Below are positions 45,621 to 54,198 of a stretch of 64,000 nt of DNA, piece after piece. The stretch spans positions 1-64,000 of the forward strand of contig VGCD01000005.1 in NCBI GenBank assembly GCA_016870215.1, in the 5' to 3' direction. The notes under the pieces were generated by a model. That model was not told the DNA's origin. It ran no database searches and saw only the letters and a list, made by a program, of their open reading frames with translations. This DNA is from Actinomycetota bacterium. GTDB lineage: Bacteria > Actinomycetota > Acidimicrobiia > Acidimicrobiales > Ilumatobacteraceae. The position numbers and the translations under genes are program-made. The number at the start of each line of letters is the position of its first letter. Positions within the stretch are counted from its first letter, which is position 1.

Positions 45621-46373
45621 TCAGTTGGACCGATCGTCAGCCAACAACGCCGATACCACCGCTTCGGCAAGGGCCGGCACTGTCTGTGCATCGGCAGTTG
45701 TCGACACGTGCATACCGAGATCGTTGGCAACACGTGTGGTCATCGGACCGATCGACGCAACCACAGGGGGCGTCTCGGCTCCGAACGAGTCGAACCATGC
45801 CTGCACCGCACTTCCAGATGCGAACACCACTGCATCAGCAGAACGAACTTCTTCACGTTGCTCGAACGTCGGCTCAAGTGTCAGCGTTCGATACGCATCG
45901 ACACGTGTCACATTCCACCCTTTTGCCCGCAGACCAACCTCGACATCATCGCCAGCGCGCTCGCCTTGCACCACCAACACTCGGCCATGACCGTCAGGGA
46001 AGTCCTCGACCAGCACTGAAGCTCGCGCCGGATCAGCTGTCAAACGAGTTGGATAGCCAAGTGCGCGTTCAGTTGCTGCACCGACAGCAGCGATATTCGG
46101 GATCTCCGTGTTATCACCGGCAGCGCCGTGTGCATCCAGAAAGGGGCGCACTCGCGCTGCGCCGTTCGGCGACGTGATGACAATCCACTCGAAATGAGCA
46201 AAGCCATGCAACGTACGATCGCGTTCCGCTCCGTCGTCTTCTGGTTCATCAATGGCGATGAGTGGCACTTCAACGACTGTCACACCATGCTCTGCAAGTG
46301 CAGCCGCGAGGTCAGCGTTCTGCTCCACCGCCCTTGTCACCACAACCTTGCAATTTGCCAACTTTCGAGTCAT
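45621..46373 (-). CDS. hemD: Uroporphyrinogen-III synthase
   Basis: A 250-residue protein of the two-domain HemD fold, which closes and inverts ring D of hydroxymethylbilane. Sequence conservation in the family is low; VVVTRAVEQNADLAAALAEHG at the start, WIVITSPNGAARV near residues 63-75, and SADAVVFASGSAVQAWFDSFG are recognisable. Its position directly after hemC supports the call. In Streptomyces hemD is fused to a methyltransferase; here it stands alone. Confidence 0.85.
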   Translation of the reverse strand: MTRKLANCKVVVTRAVEQNADLAAALAEHGVTVVEVPLIAIDEPEDDGAERDRTLHGFAHFEWIVITSPNGAARVRPFLDAHGAAGDNTEIPNIAAVGAATERALGYPTRLTADPARASVLVEDFPDGHGRVLVVQGERAGDDVEVGLRAKGWNVTRVDAYRTLTLEPTFEQREEVRSADAVVFASGSAVQAWFDSFGAETPPVVASIGPMTTRVANDLGMHVSTTADAQTVPALAEAVVSALLADDRSN

Positions 46374-46379
46374 TCAGCG

Positions 46380-47264
46380 TCACCTGGTGCGAAGACGCCG
46401 TCGGCATTCATGGGCAATTCCGGCACCCACAACTTTGTGATCATCTGACGCGCCGATCGAGCCTGCGAGCTGGACTACTTCACTATCGCGCGCCATGAAC
46501 GCATGAAACACACCTTGAGTATCGAGATGTGCTGCGACAGGCAAAGAACACCCAGCACCTAGTTCTGTGAGGAAAGCTCGCTCCGCCTCCACCGCACGGC
46601 GTGTTGCCGAATGATCAATGCTGCGGAATACATCTCGTGTGCCTGCGTCATCGGTGCGGGCTTCGACTGCGACGCATCCTTGACCAACCATGGGCACACA
46701 CAGCTCGATGTCGAGCACTTGAGCAATGCGATCTGTCAATCCAAGAACTTCGAGTGCCGCAACTGCCATCACGATTGCGCCGTCAGCAGGAATCTTCTCG
46801 AGACGAGTTGGAATGTTTCCTCGTAGCTCGACGAATGAAAGATCGGGTCGCAATGTTGCTAGCTGGGCGCGACGACGCACGGAGCCGGTCGCAACAGTCG
46901 CACCGAGCGCAAGTTCGTCAAGCGACCGCCCGACAAGAGCGTCATGTGGGGAACGACGCTCGGTGAAGGCAGCGATAGAGAGCCCTGCAACGTTTTCCGA
47001 CGGCAGGTCCTTTGCCGAATGAACTGCTGCGTCTGCCCGACCTTCTAGGACCGCCTGCTGCACCTCCTTCACGAAGACTCCCTGCCCGCCGATTTGGTGC
47101 AACGGCACATCTGCTCGCTGATCACCTGTTGTATCGACAAACACGAGCTCGACATCAGTGCCGGGTTGATGAGCACGAATCGAGTCAGCGACGAATTGTG
47201 CCTGAGTGCGCGCCTGCAGGCTTGATCGCGTCGCTAACCGAAGGACGCGGGACCGATTGGTCAT
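46380..47264 (-). CDS. hemC: Hydroxymethylbilane synthase (porphobilinogen deaminase)
   Basis: A 294-residue enzyme that links four porphobilinogens. LRLATRSSLQARTQAQ starts the protein, GGQGVFVKEVQQAVL and DLPSENVAGLSIAAFTERRSPHDALV are substrate-channel motifs, and AELGAGCSLPVAAH (as TELGAGCSLPVAAH) holds the Cys that binds the dipyrromethane cofactor. The C-terminal domain is short compared with E. coli HemC (313 residues). Six bases separate it from hemD. Confidence 0.94.
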   Translation of the reverse strand: MTNRSRVLRLATRSSLQARTQAQFVADSIRAHQPGTDVELVFVDTTGDQRADVPLHQIGGQGVFVKEVQQAVLEGRADAAVHSAKDLPSENVAGLSIAAFTERRSPHDALVGRSLDELALGATVATGSVRRRAQLATLRPDLSFVELRGNIPTRLEKIPADGAIVMAVAALEVLGLTDRIAQVLDIELCVPMVGQGCVAVEARTDDAGTRDVFRSIDHSATRRAVEAERAFLTELGAGCSLPVAAHLDTQGVFHAFMARDSEVVQLAGSIGASDDHKVVGAGIAHECRRRLRTR

Positions 47265-47280
47265 ACAACAAGTATGGCAA

Positions 47281-48537
47281 TCAGTCGAGGTCGAAGAGTT
47301 CGCGCAGCGCGCCAGCGAGACGTGCCCCTTGCGTGCTACCAGATACTGACTTCAGATGGACCGTGGGCCCGTGCAGCAACTTGGCAAGAATGCCTGAGGT
47401 CAGTGACTCCACCACTTCGCGCTGCTCGGCACTGAGCGAGGCCAATCTGGCTTCATAGCGAGTCAATTCTCCAACTCGAATTGATTCAGCGAGTTCACGA
47501 ATTTGTGCGATGAGTGGGGCCATCTGGCGCGCAGAGGAGTCCACCACATATCGCTCAACTTCATCGTCGACAATCGCCTCGACCCGTGCTGCTTCGGCAG
47601 CCCGCGACTCGCGTCCTTTGTCGGCCCACTCGCGAAGATGCGACAGATCCTTCAAGGTTACGCCTGGCAATCCGCCCACAGACGATTCAACGTCGCGTGG
47701 AAGTGCGATGTCAACGATCATCAATGGCTTGCTCGTGCCAACGCGCGCAGCTTGCATCATGTCTAACGTCAAGATGACTGTTCCCGCACCAGTACATGTC
47801 ACCACCATGTCGACCGTCGCAAGTTCGTCTTCAAAGGATGAGAACGGAACCACCCGAGCGTTGACGGTGACAGCAAGATCATCAGCCCGTTCTCCGGTGC
47901 GGTTTGTCACCACGATGTCAGCTCCCTCACGAGCAAGTGCTCCGGCAACGCCAACACCCATATCGCCAGCACCAACCACCATGACCGAGCGGCCAGACAG
48001 TGAACCAATTGCATCAACAGCCATTTCGACTCCGGCTTGTGATACCGATGCTGTTGCACGGCCGATTTCAGTCTCGGTCCGCGCGCGCTTCCCGGTTTCA
48101 AGCGCGTGACGGAACACCAGGTTCAACTCGCTACGTGATGTGTTCTCGCGCATCGCTTCATCCCATGCGAGCTTCACTTGTCCGAGAATTTCATGCTCAC
48201 CGAGTATCGCCGAATCAAGACCCGCCGCCACATTGAAGAGATGGCGCACTGCGGCTTCATCGTGTTGGTAATAGAGAAACGGCTGGATGTCGTTGACGTC
48301 GAGGTCTCCCAAATCGCAGAAGAAGCTTCGAATGGCACCGTGTGCATCATGGAAACGCTCAACAGTTGCGTAGACCTCGGTGCGATTACAGGTGGACAAC
48401 AACACGACTTCGCGAATGTCGTCCATGTTCTGGATGATGCGCAATGTCTTGGCGATATCTGCCGGTGCGATCGCGACTTTTTCAAGAAGCGACAGCGGGC
48501 TGGTGCGGTGATTGATACCGAAGACGACGAAACTCAT
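47281..48537 (-). CDS. hemA: Glutamyl-tRNA reductase
   Basis: A 418-residue enzyme that commits glutamyl-tRNA to haem synthesis. It starts FVVFGINHRTSPLSLLEK, has the catalytic Cys in LLSTCNRTEVYA, the NADPH-binding VMVVGAGDMGVGVAGALA and the dimer helix SLSAEQREVVESLTSG. It lies 13 bases after rex, the rex-hemA order known in Streptomyces, and begins the set of haem genes. Confidence 0.95.
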   Translation of the reverse strand: MSFVVFGINHRTSPLSLLEKVAIAPADIAKTLRIIQNMDDIREVVLLSTCNRTEVYATVERFHDAHGAIRSFFCDLGDLDVNDIQPFLYYQHDEAAVRHLFNVAAGLDSAILGEHEILGQVKLAWDEAMRENTSRSELNLVFRHALETGKRARTETEIGRATASVSQAGVEMAVDAIGSLSGRSVMVVGAGDMGVGVAGALAREGADIVVTNRTGERADDLAVTVNARVVPFSSFEDELATVDMVVTCTGAGTVILTLDMMQAARVGTSKPLMIVDIALPRDVESSVGGLPGVTLKDLSHLREWADKGRESRAAEAARVEAIVDDEVERYVVDSSARQMAPLIAQIRELAESIRVGELTRYEARLASLSAEQREVVESLTSGILAKLLHGPTVHLKSVSGSTQGARLAGALRELFDLD

Positions 48538-48549
48538 GGGTGCGCCTAC

Positions 48550-49233
48550 TTACGCTGACTGTCCGCCAGCGACGTCGGGAACTGCACGTAGCCCCTTCGA
48601 GCGCATCTGCTCGTAATAGCTGAGAATCTGCAATTCAAGAGCCAGATCGACTTTCCGAACTCGTACATGTCGTGGCACCGCGATGACGACCGGTGCAAAG
48701 TTGAGAATGGAGCCGATGCCAGCACGCACCAAGTGATCAGCTGCTTCTTGCGCATGTGTGGCTGGTGTTGCAATGACTCCGATGCTCACGGACTTTGACT
48801 GGGCGATATTGGTCAGATCATCGATGTGTCTGATGCGAACACCACCGATGACAGATCCGACCTTCGACGGGTCCACATCCACGACACCGGCAACGTTGAA
48901 TCCACGACCACCGAGACCGCCATAGTTAGCGAGAGCCTGTCCGAGATTTCCAGCGCCGACGATGACGACTGGCCACGATTGATTGAGTCCGAGCTCGCGT
49001 TGAATCTGATACGTCAGGTACTCAATGTCGTAACCCACGCCGCGAGTTCCGTAGCTACCAAGGTACGAGAGGTCTTTTCGAACCTTTGCCGCATTGACCC
49101 CGGCCAACTGTGCCAACTGGTCGCTCGATACCTGCTGTGTTCCCTCCGCGGTGAGCTCAGTGAGGATGCGCAGATACATGGGCAAGCGCGCGACAGCGGC
49201 TTCAGGAATTCGACGACGGGGGAAGTCGCTCAT
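48550..49233 (-). CDS. rex: Redox-sensing transcriptional repressor Rex
   Basis: A 227-residue repressor that senses the NADH/NAD+ ratio. The N-terminal winged helix (IPEAAVARLPMYLRILTELT...SSDQLAQLAGVNAAKVRKDLSYLG) and the Rossmann site VVIVGAGNLGQALANY are both clear, with GTRGVGYDIEYL as the linker. NADH releases it from DNA, so the haem genes behind it should rise when respiration stalls. ATG 49233 fits the family; GTG 49242 is possible. A candidate Rex operator is just upstream. Confidence 0.95.
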   Translation of the reverse strand: MSDFPRRRIPEAAVARLPMYLRILTELTAEGTQQVSSDQLAQLAGVNAAKVRKDLSYLGSYGTRGVGYDIEYLTYQIQRELGLNQSWPVVIVGAGNLGQALANYGGLGGRGFNVAGVVDVDPSKVGSVIGGVRIRHIDDLTNIAQSKSVSIGVIATPATHAQEAADHLVRAGIGSILNFAPVVIAVPRHVRVRKVDLALELQILSYYEQMRSKGLRAVPDVAGGQSA

Positions 49234-49252
49234 GCGTCCCACACGCTATTAC

Positions 49253-49272
49253 TTCGTGCAACTTTTCACGAA
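49253..49272. promoter_or_regulatory. Candidate Rex operator
   Basis: TTCGTGCAACTTTTCACGAA is an inverted repeat (TTCGTG/CACGAA) with eight bases between the GTG and CAC. The Streptomyces Rex site has TGTGAACGCGTTCACA, so the GTG-n8-CAC spacing is the same. It lies 20 bases upstream of the rex start, where an autoregulatory operator is expected, and could also touch the divergent membrane-protein gene. Confidence 0.65.
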
Positions 49273-49302
49273 CTCAGCCCACCCACCTCTAGTGTCATTG
49301 CC

Positions 49303-50079
49303 GTGACGTTGAACACGGCTCTGGCCGCAGCCTCAGCACTTGTCGCCCTGGCCTTCGGACTCAGCACCGCCGATCGATGGGCTCGTCGGCGCCGACGCCA
49401 TGACATGGCGTGGACGGTGGCGATGGGGTTGTTTGCTGTCGCGGCGCTGTCTCTCTGGTGGGCTGAGGCACGCGGCTGGAGCACAGCTTCGTTTCGCATG
49501 TTCTTTGCCTTCGGTGCGGTCATCAATGTTCCGTGGCTCGCACTTGGAACGATTTACTTGCTCGCTGGCACTCGCATCGGCGATGTGACTGCACGAGTGT
49601 TGCTCATCTTCAGTGGATTTGCTCTCGGTGTCGTCATGGTGACACCGATGTCCCCGGTCAAAGCCGATGAACTTCCGAAAGGTTCGGATGTCTTCACTGC
49701 CCTTCCACGAATTCTTGCGGCAGTCGGCTCGGCGCTTCCCGCGACCGTCATTTTCCTCGGCGCTGCTTACAGTGCGATACAAGTTCTCCGTCGTCGATCC
49801 CCATCAGTCACTGCATCTGCCAGACGGATTGTTTCAGCACCTGGACGTCTTGCGCTCGGCAACGTGTTAATTGCCGCTGGATCAGTCATCTTGTCGGCAA
49901 GTGGCTCACTTGCCGGTCGACTTGGAGAGGACACGGCATTCGCCACGACCTTGTTCGTCGGTATCTGCGTGTTGTTCGCCGGATTCTTGGTTGCGAGTGG
50001 ATCGACTGTTGCTGCGCGGCCCGCACGCACTGTCGTGCGTGATCTGATCGATGATGCGTCACTTCAACGAGTGGCGTAA
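49303..50079 (+). CDS. Uncharacterised polytopic membrane protein
   Basis: I do not recognise this 258-residue protein. About seven hydrophobic helices cover it, near 3-18, 38-55, 64-83, 97-117, 142-160, 186-208 and 220-240. The frame is open much further upstream but that part overlaps rex and is not likely coding; the GTG at 49303 fits the first helix and lies just past the Rex operator. The gene diverges from rex. Its end overlaps the convergent ligase gene by 21 bases. Function unknown. Confidence 0.7.
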   Translation: MTLNTALAAASALVALAFGLSTADRWARRRRRHDMAWTVAMGLFAVAALSLWWAEARGWSTASFRMFFAFGAVINVPWLALGTIYLLAGTRIGDVTARVLLIFSGFALGVVMVTPMSPVKADELPKGSDVFTALPRILAAVGSALPATVIFLGAAYSAIQVLRRRSPSVTASARRIVSAPGRLALGNVLIAAGSVILSASGSLAGRLGEDTAFATTLFVGICVLFAGFLVASGSTVAARPARTVVRDLIDDASLQRVA

Positions 50080-51546
50080 AACTTTCCCACTCACATTTTT
50101 CGGAATCTGATCCACGAGTAGCACCTTCGTCGGACACTTGTACCGCGCAAGTCGTGACCTACAAAAGTCAACGAGTGCATCCTCATCAAGGTGAACGGCA
50201 TCACGAGTGACAACGTAGGCACGAACGGTCTCGCCAGTATGTGGATGCGGAGTGCCGACCACGGCAACTTCTTTCACATGTGGGTGCTGAGAGATAACGG
50301 ATTCGACTTCTGCTGGAAACACATTGAAGCCGGACACGATGATGAGATCCTTTGCGCGATCAACCAAGAAGAGTCGACCGTTCTCGTCCACCACTCCAAT
50401 GTCACCGGTTCGTAGCCAACCATCAGGTGTGAGTGCCCGGTTAGTCGCTTCGGCATCATTGAGATAGCCAACAAACACATTCAGTCCGTTCACCCAAACT
50501 TCGCCGGTATCTCCAACCAACACGTCGTCGCCGTCTTCATCAACAAGACGCACGTTGATGCCTGGCAGAGGCTGGCCGATACTTCCAGGAATCCAGTCGT
50601 CTCCTACCGAGGTGGTGACAACCGGAGCTGCTTCGGTGAGGCCGTAACCCTCATACACCTTGAGACCAAAACGTCGGTGGAGGTGGTCGGCGATCGCCTC
50701 GGGCAACTTTGCGGCGCCAGACAGAGCCATGCGAACACCGGCGAAGGCATCTGCGGGAAGTTCTGGCATTTGAGCAAAGGCGGCCCACATACTGGGGACT
50801 CCTGGCACGACAGTGACGCCTCGTTCAACGATGGTCTCGGCTGCTGTTGCCGGATCAAAACGTTGCACCAGCACCACACATGCACCCATTGACAGCGCGC
50901 AACCAACGACGACATTGAGGCCAAAGATATGGAAGAGCGGCAACACGCCATAGAACACATCTGACTTGGTGATCGACTCCACCTCGTCCACTTGTTCGAT
51001 GTTTGTTGCGAGATTGCAGTGTGTGAGCACGGCTGCTTTGGGTGACCCAGCGGTTCCGCTGGTGAACATGTACACCGCAGGCGTGTCGGGTCGGACATCG
51101 ACGACATCAACCGGAGATGCGTTGAGCATCGCATCGATGCTCTTTCCATTACTGATGGAACTTCCATCAGTGGTGACGACAAGTTTCAATGACGGAAGCT
51201 TTGCTTTGTCAATTCCTGCCCATGCCGATTCGGCGGCCGGTTCGATGACTGCCACCTTCGGATCAACCACCGCTAGTTCACGCTCCAACTCGGGCGTGGG
51301 TGAGGTCGGGTTGAGCGGAACTGCGATGGCCCCGATACCGATAATGGCGAGATACGAAACGACGAAGTACCGACTATTGCCGCACAACAGCGCGACCCTG
51401 TCGCCGGGCACCACACCCTCTGCGCGCAATGCTCCGCGCATCGAAGCAACTTGCTGACGCAACACACCATACGTTGTCGGTCGTCCGCGCGAGATCAACG
51501 CAAGTGCGTCATCGGGATGACCATCGATGAGACTCGCAAGATTCAC
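50059..51546 (-). CDS. AMP-dependent acyl-CoA ligase (long-chain-fatty-acid-CoA ligase family)
   Basis: A 495-residue adenylate-forming enzyme. The P-loop is YMFTSGTAGSPKAAVLTH, the substrate and adenylate motif YEGYGLTEAAPVVT, the hinge WLRTGDIGVVDENGRLFLVDRAKDLI, and the late catalytic Lys is in PKNVSGKVLRHSLK. It would activate a carboxylate as an acyl-AMP and then as a CoA thioester. The pocket cannot be read by eye, so fatty acids are only the most likely substrate. Confidence 0.88.
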   Translation of the reverse strand: MNLASLIDGHPDDALALISRGRPTTYGVLRQQVASMRGALRAEGVVPGDRVALLCGNSRYFVVSYLAIIGIGAIAVPLNPTSPTPELERELAVVDPKVAVIEPAAESAWAGIDKAKLPSLKLVVTTDGSSISNGKSIDAMLNASPVDVVDVRPDTPAVYMFTSGTAGSPKAAVLTHCNLATNIEQVDEVESITKSDVFYGVLPLFHIFGLNVVVGCALSMGACVVLVQRFDPATAAETIVERGVTVVPGVPSMWAAFAQMPELPADAFAGVRMALSGAAKLPEAIADHLHRRFGLKVYEGYGLTEAAPVVTTSVGDDWIPGSIGQPLPGINVRLVDEDGDDVLVGDTGEVWVNGLNVFVGYLNDAEATNRALTPDGWLRTGDIGVVDENGRLFLVDRAKDLIIVSGFNVFPAEVESVISQHPHVKEVAVVGTPHPHTGETVRAYVVTRDAVHLDEDALVDFCRSRLARYKCPTKVLLVDQIPKNVSGKVLRHSLK

Positions 51547-51566
51547 TGCGCGCTCTGACCAGATAC

Positions 51567-51653
51567 CTATCGGAACATCAACAAGTTGACAATGCCTGCG
51601 ATGAGAATGACCCCAATGAGCAGTGCAACAGTCAACGTCGTGGCCGGTCGCAT
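51567..51653 (-). CDS. Possible 28-residue single-helix membrane peptide
   Basis: A short frame between the ligase and SAM hydrolase genes reads MRPATTLTVALLIGVILIAG, then seven more hydrophobic residues and Phe-Arg at the end. It is one transmembrane helix with a positive residue at each end. No strong ribosome site is seen (AAGTAG about 15 bases upstream), so it may not be translated. It is too short for usual gene callers. Confidence 0.35.
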   Translation of the reverse strand: MRPATTLTVALLIGVILIAGIVNLLMFR

Positions 51654-51679
51654 GGGGTCAAGGCTACTTGCGCTGATGA

Positions 51680-52543
51680 CTACTTACGAATGCCAACTCG
51701 CGTTGTCTGTGATGGGTCGGGTTCGTCGCCGTAGGGGAAGAGCCAAACCTCATCAGTGACTCCAAGCTTCAGTGACTCAGCCGCAGACGCACGATCCATC
51801 GACAATGCCAACATGCCATAGGAATCAATCACCAAACCGAGTGCACCGGTTTGAATCTCAGCGTATGTTCGAACGATTGATGCACGACGCACATCGTCAC
51901 CGAGCACCACTCGCAATGCTGACGGCATATGAGCAACATCGTCGGCACCCACATTCAACTGACAATTGCCGAATGTGTCGACCCAGGTGACTTCACACTT
52001 CACACCTGCACCATAAGAGTCATCGTTCACTTCGCCAGGCAACGGGATGAGACCCGGCATCAATGAGTCGACGTCAAGTTGTACGCCCACATCATCGATG
52101 CGACCACCGTTCAGGAGATATGCAGCAACTGGCGCAAAGATGTCGCGGCCAGCAAATGTCGCCCCTGGTGCTTCGAGATGCAGCGAAGTGTTGGAGAGCT
52201 CGAATGCCCGCTCGGCACCACCAGCCATCGCAACTGCGGGTGCAAGTAGTCCGTTGTCAGGCCCGATCAAAATGCCGTCACCACCAGCGACTTCAACTGC
52301 GATTGCTCGACGAGCAGTTCCAACACCGGGATCAACAACAGCAATGATGAGTCCTTTTGGAACGTACTGAACAGCACGCGCGAGCATCAACGAACCACCT
52401 CGCACATCAAAGGGTGCGACTCCGTGCGAGATATCAGTGATTTGTGCATGTGGTGCGGCATCGATGATGACCGACTTCAACACACCGACGAATTCATCGT
52501 TCATGCCGTAATCAGTGAGGAGTGCAACGTGCGTGTGATTCAT
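51680..52543 (-). CDS. SAM hydroxide adenosyltransferase (DUF62 / chlorinase-fluorinase fold)
   Basis: A 287-residue enzyme of the fluorinase fold. Starts HVALLTDYGMNDEFVGVLKSV, with the SAM-ribose Asp in TDYG; it also has ITDISHGVAPFDV, VVDPGVGTARRAIAVE and GPDNGLLAPA. The hydroxide-adenosyltransferase members cleave SAM to adenosine and methionine using water; halogenases carry a distinctive loop not obvious here. ATG 52543 follows a TTG one codon triplet upstream that is less likely. A structured region lies upstream on the leader side. Confidence 0.9.
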   Translation of the reverse strand: MNHTHVALLTDYGMNDEFVGVLKSVIIDAAPHAQITDISHGVAPFDVRGGSLMLARAVQYVPKGLIIAVVDPGVGTARRAIAVEVAGGDGILIGPDNGLLAPAVAMAGGAERAFELSNTSLHLEAPGATFAGRDIFAPVAAYLLNGGRIDDVGVQLDVDSLMPGLIPLPGEVNDDSYGAGVKCEVTWVDTFGNCQLNVGADDVAHMPSALRVVLGDDVRRASIVRTYAEIQTGALGLVIDSYGMLALSMDRASAAESLKLGVTDEVWLFPYGDEPDPSQTTRVGIRK

Positions 52544-52912
52544 TGTGTGCAATTCGTCATTGTGTTCAAACTATGTGGAGTTTTCGCGAGGATACTTATG
52601 CCCAGAAACGACTGGGGCCGGTGCCAACCCCCCGATGGCACCGGCCCGTCGGCGCGGCCCCGAAGGGCGCGACTCCCGTTCAAGCGAACCTGAACGGTGA
52701 CCTAGTGACCCGTACTCTATGCACATCGGTCCGATTATGAAAAGCGTCACGGCATTCTCCCGAAGAAATTTTTTGAACGAATTATCAACATCTGGCAACG
52801 ATCGGCGTGACGATGAAGCGATGAAGTTGAGCAAGTTTTCGCACTAAATCATCGTGGCATTTGTGAAAGAACTTCGGGATTGTGCGCACGTTCACGTGCC
52901 GAGCGCTGGGCC
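52544..52912. other. Intergenic region with hairpins between proC and the SAM hydrolase gene
   Basis: About 370 bases without a supported gene. It holds three hairpins at 52615-52697 (separate entry), GCACG-TTCA-CGTGC at about 52890 just past the proC stop that may help end that transcript, and an AT-rich middle (around 52765-52800) that could hold a promoter read on the minus strand. A 36-codon plus-strand frame at 52737-52847 is not convincing. Confidence 0.5.
52615..52697. ncRNA. Candidate structured RNA: three consecutive hairpins
   Basis: Arms 52615-52625 and 52637-52647 form an 11-pair perfect stem; 52653-52660 and 52665-52671 form a second with a bulge; 52676-52682 and 52691-52697 give seven perfect pairs. 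On the minus strand the middle loop reads CCC-TTCG-GGG, the stable UUCG tetraloop, and lies in the leader of the SAM hydrolase gene. On the plus strand the first loop is AACCCCCCGAT, with six C, as in 6C RNAs, but a second C6 loop is missing. Strand and class are open; a terminator cluster is the plain alternative. Confidence 0.45.
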
Positions 52913-53707
52913 TTACTGGCCCATTTCCCGGTTGCGTTCGGCTGCTCGACGCACCACTGCCCGCACGGTGTCGCGGAAACCCTGGTTCTCAAATACCTGT
53001 AACCCCGCAAAAGTGACTCCGTTGGGCGAGGTCACCTTGTCTTTGAGGGTTGCAGCAGTGTCTGGTGACGACGCCAAGAGTTCTCCGGAACCCTTGAACA
53101 ACTGGCGAATGAGTGGCTCAGCCACCTCACGAGGCAAACCTTCCTCGACGGCGGCTTCGAGCAGGGCCTCTGCAAAGAGAAAGAGGTACCCCGGACCAGA
53201 CCCAGCGACAGCGGTTGCCACATCCATCAAGTCCTCGGAGATCTGCATCACCAGGCCAACTGCACTGAGAGTTCGGGTCGCCCACTCGATGTCGGCGGTC
53301 TTCGTTCCGTCCGCAGCACAAAGCGACGTTGCCCCCTGCCCCACGAGTGCTGGAGTGTTCGGCATCGCACGAATGACTGCCACACTCGGGCCTGCAGCGT
53401 CTTGCAACTGCCGAACAGTCACACCGGCTGCAATCGACACGATGCGTTCCGCACCTTGAGCAGCGAGTTCAGCACATACTGCAGTTGCTGCTTGAGGCTT
53501 CACAGCAATCACCGCACCCTCGCATGGAACGATAGTCGCACTGGTTCGCACGCCCAATCGAGCGGCAAGAGACTGGCGCTTTTCCGCATCCACCTCGACC
53601 ACCACGATGTCGTCAGGGGCGAGACCACCTGCAATGAGACCTTCGAGCAGTGCACTTCCCATGTTGCCGCCACCAACGATGGACAAGATGGCGCGTTGCT
53701 CGGTCAC
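52913..53707 (-). CDS. proC: Pyrroline-5-carboxylate reductase
   Basis: A 264-residue NAD(P)H-dependent enzyme, last step of proline synthesis. It has ILSIVGGGNMGSALLEGLIAGG (nucleotide-binding), VIAVKPQ in the Rossmann part, RAMPNTPALVGQGATSLCA, and the substrate-binding VAGSGPGYLFLFAEALLEAAVEEGL. Its place near YbjN-like, mshA and phosphoglycerate-mutase genes resembles the mycobacterial mshA-to-proC region. Confidence 0.95.
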   Translation of the reverse strand: MTEQRAILSIVGGGNMGSALLEGLIAGGLAPDDIVVVEVDAEKRQSLAARLGVRTSATIVPCEGAVIAVKPQAATAVCAELAAQGAERIVSIAAGVTVRQLQDAAGPSVAVIRAMPNTPALVGQGATSLCAADGTKTADIEWATRTLSAVGLVMQISEDLMDVATAVAGSGPGYLFLFAEALLEAAVEEGLPREVAEPLIRQLFKGSGELLASSPDTAATLKDKVTSPNGVTFAGLQVFENQGFRDTVRAVVRRAAERNREMGQ

Positions 53708-53732
53708 GACTTCAGGCTAACGCACAGCAGCG

Positions 53733-54191
53733 CTAGCTGAATTTGCTGGCGAATCCGATGCGGATGATGGAGGGAAAGACTTGCTCGACCACTTGGAACA
53801 AAGTGCCGATTGCACGGTCAAGCTCGCTCTCACACAAAATTCCCAAGGGCAACTCGCCGCGCAAGAAGATGGCCTCTTCTATGCCGATGGAGAAGTGAGC
53901 ACCGACAAGTTTTTCGTTTCGCCGCAACAAGTTTTCGTACAACACTTCCGCATTCTCTTCTGGAGCAGGCATGACGTAAGTCTCGTATTTCAGTGTGCGT
54001 TGGCCAAGCAACAACCAGACGGTGGTGAATTCCTTCGATTCGCCACGCATGCGCACGAACCATCTGCGCTCGTCACCTTCCAGTCGATCAATGGCCGCAA
54101 TGTTCGAATGATTGTATGAATATGCGGCAAGCCACTCGTCGATGCGACGCGCTAGGACTCCCAGCTCGGGCTCGTTGAACAACTCGCTCAC
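53733..54191 (-). CDS. YbjN domain protein
   Basis: A 152-residue protein of the YbjN / type III secretion chaperone-like fold: a helix (LARRIDEWLAAYSYNHS), then strands with RWFVRMRGESKEFTTVWLLLGQRTLKYETYVMPAPEENAEVLYENLLRRNEKL. In mycobacteria the gene next to mshA (Rv0487) is of this type. Its function is not established. It follows mshA by about seven bases on the same strand, so they are probably cotranscribed. Confidence 0.82.
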   Translation of the reverse strand: MSELFNEPELGVLARRIDEWLAAYSYNHSNIAAIDRLEGDERRWFVRMRGESKEFTTVWLLLGQRTLKYETYVMPAPEENAEVLYENLLRRNEKLVGAHFSIGIEEAIFLRGELPLGILCESELDRAIGTLFQVVEQVFPSIIRIGFASKFS

Positions 54192-54198
54192 AGTTCAC

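Noticed and set aside
48826-49302. Long open frame upstream of the polytopic membrane protein, antisense to rex
   Set aside because: It overlaps the well-supported rex gene on the other strand and its translation looks random; the hydrophobic protein only begins at the GTG at 49303.
52615-52697. Firm call of a 6C RNA
   Set aside because: Only one of the two loops has six C; family match needs a covariance search.
52737-52847. 36-codon plus-strand frame starting MKSVTAFSRRNFL, with a twin-arginine look
   Set aside because: No hydrophobic segment follows the RR and there is no ribosome site; the rest is hydrophilic and ends at once.
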